The notes under the pieces are model-generated. The model did not search any database, was not told the DNA's origin, and worked only from the letters and a program-made list of their open reading frames with translations. A stretch of 64,000 nucleotides of DNA from Caballeronia ptereochthonis (GTDB taxonomy: Bacteria; Pseudomonadota; Gammaproteobacteria; Burkholderiales; Burkholderiaceae), in assembly GCF_001545075.1 (NCBI RefSeq), contig NZ_FCOB02000018.1, positions 106,387-170,386 of the forward strand, read 5' to 3'. Position numbers and translations under genes: made by a program. This document shows positions 16,875 through 24,893 of the stretch, piece by piece; position 1 is the first letter of the stretch, and the number at the start of each line of letters is the position of its first letter.

Positions 16875-17924
16875 ATGAAAGCTGCAGTCTACTATGGCAA
16901 CCGCCAGCTCACGATCGACGACGTGCCGGAGCCGTGGCCGGTCACAGGCGAAGTGAAGGTCAAAGTCAGTCGAAACGGCATATGCGGAACCGACATTCAC
17001 GAATACTTCGACGGTCCGGTTCTGATTCCGAAGACGGAGCCACATCCGCTGACCGGCAAGACCTTGCCTGTCGTGATCGGGCATGAGTTCTCGGGAACTG
17101 TCGTCGAAGTCGGGCCGGACGTGACCGACATCAAGGAAGGTGACAAGGTCGCCATCGAACCGGTTATCCGTTGTGGCATGTGCAGACCCTGCAAATCCGG
17201 CTACTACAACGTATGCAACTGTGTCGGATTCCAGGGACTCTCATCCGATGGCGGGATGGCGGAGTATGCGGTCGTACCGCGCCACATGGTTCACAAACTT
17301 CCGGATAATGTCCCCGTTGAGATGGGCGCGCTCGTCGAACCCATGGCGGTTGCCTACCATGCCGCCACACTCGGAGAGGTCACCGACCAGAGTCGCACGT
17401 TGATCTTCGGTGCGGGTCCCATTGGTATTGGTCTCTGGTTCGCTTTGCGCGGTATGGGGGTGACCGAGATCGACGTAGTCGAGCCATCGCCGACTCGTCG
17501 CCAAGCGATTGAAGGGCTGGGGGCGCGCACTATCGACCCGACGAGCACTGATGTGCCGGCCTTCATCGCCGATAAGACCAACGGTGAAGGAGTCGATGCA
17601 GCGTATGACGCCGCCGGCGTGCCGGCGGCTGTCGCGGCTGGGTTGAAATCGTTGGGCGAGCACCGGACTCTTGTCAGTGTTGCGATCTACGACAAGCCAA
17701 TGCTGACTCCTCTGCTCGATACCGTCATGCGTGAACGACGCATACAGGGGACGCTCTGCTACACGAGCAAGGACTACAAGAGCGTGATCGACCTGATGGA
17801 GCGCGGACACTACAAGACGACGGGCTGGGTGGAAACAGTTCCGCTCGCGAACGTTGTCGCAGAAGGTTTCGAGGAACTGCGGGCTGGTCGCAAAATGAAG
17901 GTGCTCATTGACCCGGCACAGTAG
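16875..17924 (+). CDS. Zinc-dependent alcohol dehydrogenase, 2,3-butanediol dehydrogenase-like
   Basis: A 349-residue medium-chain dehydrogenase. The catalytic zinc ligands are visible in GICGTDIHEY (Cys and Asp/His region) and GHEFSGTVVEVG, the structural zinc site is CGMCRPCKSGYYNVC, and the NAD site is IFGAGPIGIG. The segment around EYFDGPVLIPK with an insert before PVVIGHEF is characteristic of (R,R)-2,3-butanediol dehydrogenases, which interconvert butanediol and acetoin. The ATG at 16875 has GGGAG nine bases upstream. A sigma-54 promoter further upstream supports acetoin/butanediol control. Other secondary alcohols cannot be excluded. Confidence 0.85.
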   Translation: MKAAVYYGNRQLTIDDVPEPWPVTGEVKVKVSRNGICGTDIHEYFDGPVLIPKTEPHPLTGKTLPVVIGHEFSGTVVEVGPDVTDIKEGDKVAIEPVIRCGMCRPCKSGYYNVCNCVGFQGLSSDGGMAEYAVVPRHMVHKLPDNVPVEMGALVEPMAVAYHAATLGEVTDQSRTLIFGAGPIGIGLWFALRGMGVTEIDVVEPSPTRRQAIEGLGARTIDPTSTDVPAFIADKTNGEGVDAAYDAAGVPAAVAAGLKSLGEHRTLVSVAIYDKPMLTPLLDTVMRERRIQGTLCYTSKDYKSVIDLMERGHYKTTGWVETVPLANVVAEGFEELRAGRKMKVLIDPAQ

Positions 17925-17938
17925 ATCTCGTTGACCGA

Positions 17939-17987
17939 AGCGCGGGGGATGCCGCAAACGGAGCGGTTTCGGTACTCCCGCCGCGCT
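17939..17987. terminator. Extended hairpin between convergent genes
   Basis: AGCGCGGGGGA at 17939-17949 pairs with TCCCGCCGCGCT at 17976-17987 with one bulged base. It lies between the stop of the dehydrogenase and the stop of the LacI gene on the opposite strand, so it could end transcription from both sides. Confidence 0.4.
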
Positions 17988-18014
17988 GATCGTGTACGGT
18001 GCTTCTGACGATGC

Positions 18015-19070
18015 CTAGCGATCGAATTCCTTCGTCTGCTCGGCCTCTTCGAATATCCCGCCGAACCCGGTAGGCACGACGACGACCGATCGCTCGGCAG
18101 CGTCGAAGTTATCGACCAGCGCGAACGCTTCCGAAATGATCGCCTGCACATCCTGCCGCAGCATCGTCACGTCGAAGGCCAGGTGAGCGGCAAAGGGATC
18201 CCAGTCGAAGCAACCGACAACCGTCGATTTCCAGGCATCGGGCGGCAACGTGGACGTGAACTGCACCAGACCTTCGAAAGCGGTGATGGAGTTCATCAGC
18301 AAGCCGGATGGAAGCCGCCCGAGCTTCTCATAGCGGACGGCAAGCGCGCGCCTCGCAGCAGCGGCGTTATAGCCGCAGCTGTCGACGGCATCGGCCGCGG
18401 GCGCGATCCGCCGGGCTTCGAACGCGTCGCGAAATCCCGCAATACGCATCTCGGTCGCGTACTCACCGGGCAGGCCGCCCAGCAGAACCAGCTCGTCCGC
18501 AGACTTGCCGCGCGCGATCAGTTTCTCGATCAGCACATCCGTAATCGCGCGGGCGCCGCCGCGATTGTCCGAAACGACCGACGGCGCGCCATCGCCGGGA
18601 AGATCCAGGTTGATCGACGGCACGCCCGCGGCCGCACAGAGTTCGTTCAGCGGCGTCGGGTTGCGCACCCCGGCGATGAAAAGCAGTTCCACGCGTTGGG
18701 AAAGAAGCGTCTCGGTGACGCTCACCTCCACTGACGGATCGCGCTGCGTCCCGACGACGATAGGGCAGAGCCCCCGGCTGCGCGCCTGATCCTCGAAGGT
18801 CTGCGCGAGCCCCGCAAAAAAGCGGTTCCGGTAATGAGGCAGCACCATGCCGACCAGACCCGATCTCGACAGCCGCAGCCCGCGCGCCTTCATGTTGACG
18901 TTGTAGCCGAGCTTCCGCGCGCTTTCGAGAATCCGCTGCGCCGTCTCCTCCTTGATGCGATAGCGCGTCCAGGTGCCGTTCAGCACCATGCTCACCGTGG
19001 ACGTCGAAGATCCCGTCGCCTTGGCGATATCGTAGATTGTGGATTTTCTTGCAGAGAGATTGCTTGCCAT
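18015..19070 (-). CDS. LacI-family transcriptional regulator
   Basis: A 351-residue regulator. The N-terminal helix-turn-helix reads STIYDIAKATGSSTSTVSMV followed by a hinge helix region, and the rest is the sugar-sensing periplasmic-binding-like domain. The ATG at 19070 has GGAGC upstream; an earlier in-frame start at 19097 lacks support. It is divergent from the transporter operon at 19302 and the shared gap holds two near-identical 18-base operators, so it almost certainly represses that operon and itself until its ligand, probably the imported sugar, is present. Confidence 0.92.
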   Translation of the reverse strand: MASNLSARKSTIYDIAKATGSSTSTVSMVLNGTWTRYRIKEETAQRILESARKLGYNVNMKARGLRLSRSGLVGMVLPHYRNRFFAGLAQTFEDQARSRGLCPIVVGTQRDPSVEVSVTETLLSQRVELLFIAGVRNPTPLNELCAAAGVPSINLDLPGDGAPSVVSDNRGGARAITDVLIEKLIARGKSADELVLLGGLPGEYATEMRIAGFRDAFEARRIAPAADAVDSCGYNAAAARRALAVRYEKLGRLPSGLLMNSITAFEGLVQFTSTLPPDAWKSTVVGCFDWDPFAAHLAFDVTMLRQDVQAIISEAFALVDNFDAAERSVVVVPTGFGGIFEEAEQTKEFDR

Positions 19071-19164
19071 CAGGGCTTGCTCCAGGCGCACTTCCATTCA
19101 CGTGTCCAGACGTCAGCCTTTTCAAAACGGGAAACCGCATAGGGTTTGTCCGAGTCGACCATGG

Positions 19165-19182
19165 TGCTGAATAGATTCAGCA
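19165..19182. promoter_or_regulatory. LacI-type operator 1
   Basis: TGCTGAATAGATTCAGCA has perfect eight-base arms around a two-base centre. It shares the pattern TGCTrAAT-NN-ATTyAGCA with the second site 33 bases downstream. Confidence 0.8.
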
Positions 19183-19197
19183 TACCCCAACTCGCGT

Positions 19198-19215
19198 TGC
19201 TAAATGGATTTAGCA
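19198..19215. promoter_or_regulatory. LacI-type operator 2
   Basis: TGCTAAATGGATTTAGCA has perfect eight-base arms around a two-base centre. Its centre lies 33 bases, about three helical turns, from operator 1, so two dimers could bind the same DNA face. A further TTCAGCA half-site follows at about 19221. Confidence 0.8.
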
Positions 19216-19301
19216 TCGAGTTCAGCAGGACAGCGCATCGGAAATTCCGAATACCCAACTGGGCGTCTGCCTGAGGTGCGCGGGCGTCCGCCGGAGGAGA
19301 C

Positions 19302-20294
19302 ATGTCCAAGAAACTGATTCGCACGTTGTGTGCAGGCGTCGCCGCATTCGCGCTGGCAGTCAACCTGGCCTCAGCGTCGCCCGACAAGCCCGTCATCGGT
19401 GTCGTCGTCAAGATCGGCGGCATTCCATGGTTCAACGCGATGGACGCCGGCATCAAGAAGCGCGCCGACCAGTTGGGCGTCAAGGCGTTCATGGTCGGGC
19501 CGACCAGCGCCGATCCCGCGCTCCAGGTTCGCGCGATCGAGGATCTGATCGCGCAGAAGGTCGACGTGATCGGCGTCGTGCCCAACGATGCGGAAGTGCT
19601 CGAGCCCGTGTTGCAGCGCGCCAGGGCGGCCGGCATCAAGGTCATCACGCACGAGTCGCCGAAGCAGAAGAACACCGATTGGGATTTCGAGCTCGCCTCC
19701 GTCAAGGGCTTCGGCGAAGCGTACGCCAAGCGCCTCGGCGATGCCCTGGGCGGCAAGGGCGAATACGCCGTCTTCGTCGGCTCGCTGACCGTTCCCCTGC
19801 ACAACGCATGGGCGGATGCGGCCATCGCCTACATCAAGGCCAACTACCCTGGAATGACGCTCGTCGGCGATCGTTATGGCGTCGCCGAGGACGTCGACGC
19901 CTCGCGCAAGACGGCGCTCGATCTGATGCGCGCGCATCCGGACCTGAAGGCCATTCTCGCGTTCGGCAGCCAGGGGCCGATCGGCGCGGCTCGCGCGGTG
20001 CAGGAGAAGCAGGCGAAAGGCAAGGTGCTGGTGCTCGGTCCGTTCTCGCCAGGACAGGGCAGGCGCCTCGTTCACGACGGCGTCCTGACCGGCGGCTACA
20101 TGTGGAATCCGGAGCAGGCCGGCGAAGTCTTCGTGACGCTGGGCACCATGGTCGCCAAGGGCCAGCCGATCAAGGACGGCACGAACATTCCGGGTCTGGG
20201 CGTCGTGCATCCGGACGGCCACAACCTGATCGTCGATCAACTGGTCGATCTCAACGCCAAGACCGTCGACGATCTGGCCAAGACGGGCCTCTGA
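19302..20294 (+). CDS. Sugar ABC transporter substrate-binding protein (LsrB/RhaS-like)
   Basis: A 330-residue periplasmic binding protein with a Sec signal peptide (MSKKLIRTLCAGVAAFALA, cleavage near ASAS-PDKP). The mature part has VKIGGIPWFNAMDAG, IDAxx-type hinge residues and VLGPFSPGQGR, typical of the autoinducer-2/rhamnose-binding subgroup of sugar-binding proteins. GGAGGAGA precedes the ATG. It is the first gene of a LacI-controlled operon with an ATPase, two permeases and a ketose-3-epimerase-like enzyme, so the ligand is probably a ketose or related sugar rather than AI-2. No LsrK/LsrR genes are present. Confidence 0.9.
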   Translation: MSKKLIRTLCAGVAAFALAVNLASASPDKPVIGVVVKIGGIPWFNAMDAGIKKRADQLGVKAFMVGPTSADPALQVRAIEDLIAQKVDVIGVVPNDAEVLEPVLQRARAAGIKVITHESPKQKNTDWDFELASVKGFGEAYAKRLGDALGGKGEYAVFVGSLTVPLHNAWADAAIAYIKANYPGMTLVGDRYGVAEDVDASRKTALDLMRAHPDLKAILAFGSQGPIGAARAVQEKQAKGKVLVLGPFSPGQGRRLVHDGVLTGGYMWNPEQAGEVFVTLGTMVAKGQPIKDGTNIPGLGVVHPDGHNLIVDQLVDLNAKTVDDLAKTGL

Positions 20295-20373
20295 CCAACG
20301 ATCTGACGAGCGGCCGGGCGCGGCGGGAGCCGTGCTCGGCCGGATGAACCGACACGTCGCATCGGAGCGCTCC

Positions 20374-21942
20374 ATGGTTCATGCAGCATCCACCGGTCGC
20401 CTCGCTTCGCAACGAGGCGACCCGAGCGAAGCGCCGGTTGCCGCCGCCGCCGGCCGCACTCCTTTGCTCGAGCTCGAGAACATCTCCAAGGTCTTCGGCG
20501 GCGTCAACGCGCTGCGAGCCGTGAAGTTCGACGTCATGCCCGGCGAAGTCCTCTGCCTCGCGGGCGAGAACGGCTGCGGCAAGAGCACTATCATCAAGAT
20601 CATCAACGGCGTCTATCAGCCGGAACCCGGCGCGGTGATGCTCATGGACGGCGAGTCCATCGAAGGTCTCGATCCCGCGAAGGCGCGCGAGCTCGGCATT
20701 CAGGTGATCTGGCAGGATCTCGCGCTGTTCCCGGAGATGACGGTCGCCGAGAACATCGCGTTCGAGCAGAATCTCGGAGCGCGTCCGCGCCTCGTCAACT
20801 ACGGGAAGATGAAAGAGGCGGCGCGCCGCATTCTCGAGCGTCTGGGCGTCGTCATCGACCTGAATCGTCCGGTGCGCTCGCTGTCCATCGCGCAGCGGCA
20901 GATCGTCGCCATCGCGCGGGCGCTGGTTCGCGATGCGCGGCTCGTGTTCATGGACGAGCCGACCGCTTCGCTGAGCCATGCGGAGACGGAGGCATTGCTC
21001 GAGATCGTCCGCCGGCTTTCGGCGGATGGCATCGCCGTGGTGTTCGTCAGTCATCGGCTCGCCGAAGTGCTCGAGGTCTGCACCCGCGTGACCGTCCTGC
21101 GCGATGGTCAGTATGTCGGCACCTTCCCCACGGAAGGCATGACGCAAACCCGCCTGACGGAGCTCATGACGGGCCGGACGTTCGACTACGCAGTCCGCGA
21201 CACGAACCTGGCGGCGGCTCCCGTCGTGCTGGAGGTGCAGGGATTGTCGCGCGGGCGCGAGTACGCCGACGTTTCACTGCGGATCAGAAAGGGCGAGATT
21301 CTCGGCGTCACGGGACGCCTCGGCGCGGGACGCACGGAGCTTGCGCTGTCACTGTTCGGCATGACCCGGCCGCGCGCGGGTTCGATCCGCATCGATGGCA
21401 AGGAGATCGTGCTTCGATCGAATCGCGACGCGATTCGCGCGGGCATCGCCTATGTCTCGGAGGATAGGCTTCAGCTCGGCCTCGTGCAGCCGCAGTCGAT
21501 CGGAGACAACACGGTCGCCGCGGTGCTCGACGATCTCCTCGACGCCACGCATCTGATCTCTTCGCGCAAGCGCAACGCGTTGATCCACGACTGGATCCAA
21601 CAGCTCGCGGTGAAGATCGGCAAGCCGGACGACGCGGTGTCGACGCTCTCGGGCGGCAACCAGCAACGCATCGTGCTCGCCAAATGGCTCGCGACCAACC
21701 CGAAGCTGCTGATTCTGGATTCGCCGACGGTCGGCGTGGACGTAGGCGCCCGCGCCGGCATCTTCGCGATCATCCACAAGCTCGCGGCGCAAGGCATGGC
21801 GATCCTGCTGATCTCCGACGAGATCCCGGAGGTCTATTTCAACGCCGACCGCATCCTGCATATGCGCAATGGCCGTATCGTCGGCGAGTACGTGCCGGGT
21901 GCGACAACCATGGAACACATCGAGCGAGACGTCCATGCCTGA
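20374..21942 (+). CDS. Sugar ABC transporter ATPase, two nucleotide-binding domains
   Basis: A 522-residue tandem ATPase. Domain 1 is intact: GENGCGKST, LSIAQRQ, VFMDEPTAS. Domain 2 has GRLGAGRTE in place of Walker A, an intact LSGGNQQ, but Walker B reads LILDSPTVGVDVG, so the usual catalytic Glu is Ser. The N-terminus has about 25 extra polar residues before LLELENISKVFGG. The ATG at 20374 is preferred because GGAGCG lies just upstream; ATG 20344 is possible. It overlaps the first permease by eight bases. Confidence 0.88.
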   Translation: MVHAASTGRLASQRGDPSEAPVAAAAGRTPLLELENISKVFGGVNALRAVKFDVMPGEVLCLAGENGCGKSTIIKIINGVYQPEPGAVMLMDGESIEGLDPAKARELGIQVIWQDLALFPEMTVAENIAFEQNLGARPRLVNYGKMKEAARRILERLGVVIDLNRPVRSLSIAQRQIVAIARALVRDARLVFMDEPTASLSHAETEALLEIVRRLSADGIAVVFVSHRLAEVLEVCTRVTVLRDGQYVGTFPTEGMTQTRLTELMTGRTFDYAVRDTNLAAAPVVLEVQGLSRGREYADVSLRIRKGEILGVTGRLGAGRTELALSLFGMTRPRAGSIRIDGKEIVLRSNRDAIRAGIAYVSEDRLQLGLVQPQSIGDNTVAAVLDDLLDATHLISSRKRNALIHDWIQQLAVKIGKPDDAVSTLSGGNQQRIVLAKWLATNPKLLILDSPTVGVDVGARAGIFAIIHKLAAQGMAILLISDEIPEVYFNADRILHMRNGRIVGEYVPGATTMEHIERDVHA

Positions 21943-22948
21943 TCTTCGCAAACTCGGTATCGGTTCGATCGAGGCGCTGCTGATCCTGGTCATCGCCGTG
22001 ATGGTCGTCGGCCTCGGCCTTTCGACCTCGACCTTCCTGACGCTTTCGAATCTGTTCGATCTGCTCAATCAGAGCTCGGTCAACATCATCTTCGCCGTGG
22101 GACTGCTGGTGGTGCTGATCGCGGGCGGCATCGACATCTCGTTCGCGGTCGGCGCATCGGTGGCGCAGTATCTGACCGCGTTGACCGTCATGCGGCTCGG
22201 CGGCGGCAACTGGGCGCTGGGCTTCATCGTGGCGGCGTTCTTCGGGTTTCTGCTCGGCGCCATCAACGCGACGATCATCTACCGGTTCCGGATCGTTTCG
22301 ATCGTGGTGACGATCGCCACGTTCAACGTGTTCTTCGGCGGCCTGATGCTTCTCACCGGTGGCGTGTCGATCTACGACCTGCCGGACTGGTGGGTCGATC
22401 GGGTGTCGATCGTGCATATCGATACCGCGGGCGGCGTCGCGAATCTCGCGCTGCCCGTCGCCGTGATGGTCGTGATGGTCGCGGCGACCTGGTTCCTGCT
22501 CCGGCGCACCACCACCGGCCGCCAGCTCTACGCGATGGGCGACAACCCCGAGGCGGCGCGGCGCGTGGGCGTCAACATCGGCGCGATGCATTACGTCGCG
22601 TTCGGCTGGCTCGGCATGATGGCGGGCATCGCGGGCCTCATGCAGGCGCACTACGTGCAGGAAGTGGTGCCCAACGCGCTGTATGGTCGCGAGCTCGACG
22701 TGCTCGCCGCCGTGGTGCTCGGTGGCGCGCGGCTCGGCGGCGGACGCGGCACGATTCTCGGCGCGATCCTCGGCATTCTGCTGACCGCCATCACCGCGAA
22801 CGGACTGAACCTGCTCGGCATTTCGCCCTACGCGTTCAAGATGATCATCGGCGCGATCATTCTCGTCGCCATTACCTTGTCGAGCGGCGGCTTCGCCAAG
22901 CTCGTCGGTTCGCGCTTCGCGTCGCAAGGCGCCAGGGCCTCGTCATGA
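21935..22948 (+). CDS. Sugar ABC transporter permease 1
   Basis: A 337-residue inner-membrane permease of the RbsC/LsrC family with eight to ten hydrophobic segments. It keeps VLIAGGIDISFAVGA after the second segment and the coupling motif VVLGGARLGGGRGT near the C-terminus. Its ATG lies eight bases inside the ATPase gene and its stop overlaps the second permease by ATGA. It should pair with that permease as a heterodimer. Confidence 0.9.
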   Translation: MPDLRKLGIGSIEALLILVIAVMVVGLGLSTSTFLTLSNLFDLLNQSSVNIIFAVGLLVVLIAGGIDISFAVGASVAQYLTALTVMRLGGGNWALGFIVAAFFGFLLGAINATIIYRFRIVSIVVTIATFNVFFGGLMLLTGGVSIYDLPDWWVDRVSIVHIDTAGGVANLALPVAVMVVMVAATWFLLRRTTTGRQLYAMGDNPEAARRVGVNIGAMHYVAFGWLGMMAGIAGLMQAHYVQEVVPNALYGRELDVLAAVVLGGARLGGGRGTILGAILGILLTAITANGLNLLGISPYAFKMIIGAIILVAITLSSGGFAKLVGSRFASQGARASS

Positions 22949-23976
22949 AACCGCTCTCATCGCATCGTTCGTCCGAGCCGCTCATACCCGCGGACGTCGC
23001 CGGACTGCTCGGGTTTCTCGTCGTCGTGATCGTGGTCATGAGTCTTGCCTCCGACCGCTTCTTCTCGACGAGTACGTTCGTGTCGGTGGCTTTCCAGTTG
23101 CCCGAGCTGGGGTTCTTCACGCTGGCCATGCTGATGCCGTTGATCTCCGGCGGCTTCAACCTCGCGGTGACCTTCACGGCCAATATCGCCGGGCTGGCGA
23201 TGGCATACGTGCTGCACACGCACGGCGGCGCCGACGCGGGCGCGGGAGCCGTCTTCCTCGGCATCGCTGCCGCGTTGGCCACGGGCGCTGCGGCCGGCTG
23301 GGTGATGGGCGCCGTCATCGCACGAACCGGCGCGAGTCCGATTCTCGTCTCCCTGTCGATGATGATCTTCCTGCGCGGCCTGGGCGAATTCCTCACGCGC
23401 GGAGGCGACATCTCCGGATTCCCGCCTTTCGTGCGCGAAATGGGCAACGGCGTTTTCATCGGCGTGCCGATTCCGCTCTGGATCTTCATCGGCTGCGCGG
23501 CGCTCTGGCATGTCGTGATGACGCGCTCGCGGCTCGGCTTCGCCACACGCATGATCGGATCGAATCTCGAAGCCACGCGCTATTCCGGCATTGCGACGAC
23601 GCGCGCCGTCACGCGCATCTACATGCTTTCCGGGTTGATGTGCGGTATCGCGGGCGTGGTGATGGCAGCCCAGTTCAACTCGGTGCGCGTGGGTCACGGC
23701 GAGGCGTTCCTGCTCATCTCGGTGCTTGCGTGCTTCCTTGGCCGCGTCGATCCGTTCGGCGGTTTCGGGCGCGTGGTGCCTGTCGTCATTGCGCTGGCGA
23801 TTCTTCAGGTCATCGCGTCCGGGCTCAATCTGCTCGGCGCGAACCAGCATCTCGCCACCGCGCTGTGGGGCGTTTTCCTGCTGGTCGTGATGCTGATCCG
23901 TTGGGCGTGGGCCAACGGCATTTCCAAAACCCTGGTCCGCAGGCGCGTGACCGCATCGGAGGGAGTCACACGATGA
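22945..23976 (+). CDS. Sugar ABC transporter permease 2
   Basis: A 343-residue permease of the same family (LsrD-like partner). It shows LMPLISGGFNLAVTF after the early membrane segments and a coupling segment FLGRVDPFGGFGRV in place of the usual GG(x)SxxGG form. It starts and ends with ATGA overlaps to its neighbours, so it is co-translated with permease 1 and the epimerase-like gene. Confidence 0.9.
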   Translation: MKPLSSHRSSEPLIPADVAGLLGFLVVVIVVMSLASDRFFSTSTFVSVAFQLPELGFFTLAMLMPLISGGFNLAVTFTANIAGLAMAYVLHTHGGADAGAGAVFLGIAAALATGAAAGWVMGAVIARTGASPILVSLSMMIFLRGLGEFLTRGGDISGFPPFVREMGNGVFIGVPIPLWIFIGCAALWHVVMTRSRLGFATRMIGSNLEATRYSGIATTRAVTRIYMLSGLMCGIAGVVMAAQFNSVRVGHGEAFLLISVLACFLGRVDPFGGFGRVVPVVIALAILQVIASGLNLLGANQHLATALWGVFLLVVMLIRWAWANGISKTLVRRRVTASEGVTR

Positions 23977-24848
23977 ACAAGCTTGGCGTACATGCACTGG
24001 TCTGGGCCGGCGACCTGACGCCGGAATCGACGCGCAAGGTCATCAGTCAGACCAGGGCCGCCGGTTTCGATCTGGTCGAGCTGTCCCTGCACGGCCCGAA
24101 AGTCATGGACCTCGCGCTGACGCGTGACCTGCTGCAGGAGCACGAGCTGGATATCGGCTGCTCGCGCGGTCTCACATTCGATGCGGACGTCTCCAGCGAG
24201 GATGCAGCGACGGTCGCGCGCGGCGTCGCCTTGCTCGAGGAAGGCATCACGATCACGGCGGAGCTCGGCGGAAGCTACTTCGGCGGCATTCTGTACGGCG
24301 CGATGGCGAAATATTCCGCGCCCGTCACAAAGCAAGGCCGTCGCAATGCGGTGGATTCGCTCAGTCACATCGCCGATTTCGCGCTCAGGAAGAATGTGAC
24401 GCTCGGGCTGGAAGTGGTCAATCGTTACGAGAGCAATCTGCTGAACACGGCATCTCAGGCGCTTGCGCTGATCGACGAAGTGAACGCGCCGAATGTCGTC
24501 GTTCATCTCGATACGTATCACATGAACATCGAGGAATCCGACTTCATGCAGCCGGTGCTGGAGTGCGGCAAGCGTCTTGGCTACGTGCATATCGGCGAGA
24601 GCAATCGCGGATATCTCGGCTCGGGCACCATCGATTTTTCGCAGTTCTTTCATGCGCTCGCGATGATCGATTATCAGGGCGTCGTGACCTTCGAGAGCTT
24701 TTCGTCGACGGTCGTCAACGAGCAGTTGTCCAATGCGCTGGCGATCTGGCGCAACCTGTGGGACGACGGCATGGATCTCGCGAAGCATGCGCGCGAGTTC
24801 ATCGCGGGCGGCATCAACGCCGCGGCGAAGGCGAGGGCGCATCACTGA
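23973..24848 (+). CDS. Sugar phosphate isomerase/epimerase (ketose 3-epimerase-like)
   Basis: A 291-residue TIM-barrel enzyme. It matches the D-tagatose/D-psicose 3-epimerase pattern: FDLVELSLHGPK near the start, LEVVNRYESNLLNTA with the first metal-binding Glu, VVHLDTYHMNIEESDF with Asp and His ligands, YVHIGESNRGYLGSG, and VTFESF with the final Glu. It would invert the C3 hydroxyl of a free ketose using a divalent metal. It is the last gene of the LacI-controlled operon and overlaps permease 2 by ATGA. No sugar kinase is in the operon, so the epimerised sugar must be phosphorylated elsewhere. Confidence 0.87.
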   Translation: MNKLGVHALVWAGDLTPESTRKVISQTRAAGFDLVELSLHGPKVMDLALTRDLLQEHELDIGCSRGLTFDADVSSEDAATVARGVALLEEGITITAELGGSYFGGILYGAMAKYSAPVTKQGRRNAVDSLSHIADFALRKNVTLGLEVVNRYESNLLNTASQALALIDEVNAPNVVVHLDTYHMNIEESDFMQPVLECGKRLGYVHIGESNRGYLGSGTIDFSQFFHALAMIDYQGVVTFESFSSTVVNEQLSNALAIWRNLWDDGMDLAKHAREFIAGGINAAAKARAHH

Positions 24849-24893
24849 AGGCGTCCCATCCGGAATGGTACGAGGCGCCGGAGCGCGATCGAC

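Noticed and set aside
19302..20294. Autoinducer-2 uptake (lsr) function for the second transporter
   Set aside because: The binding protein and permeases resemble Lsr, but there is no LsrK, LsrF, LsrG or LsrR, and the enzyme present is a ketose epimerase type.
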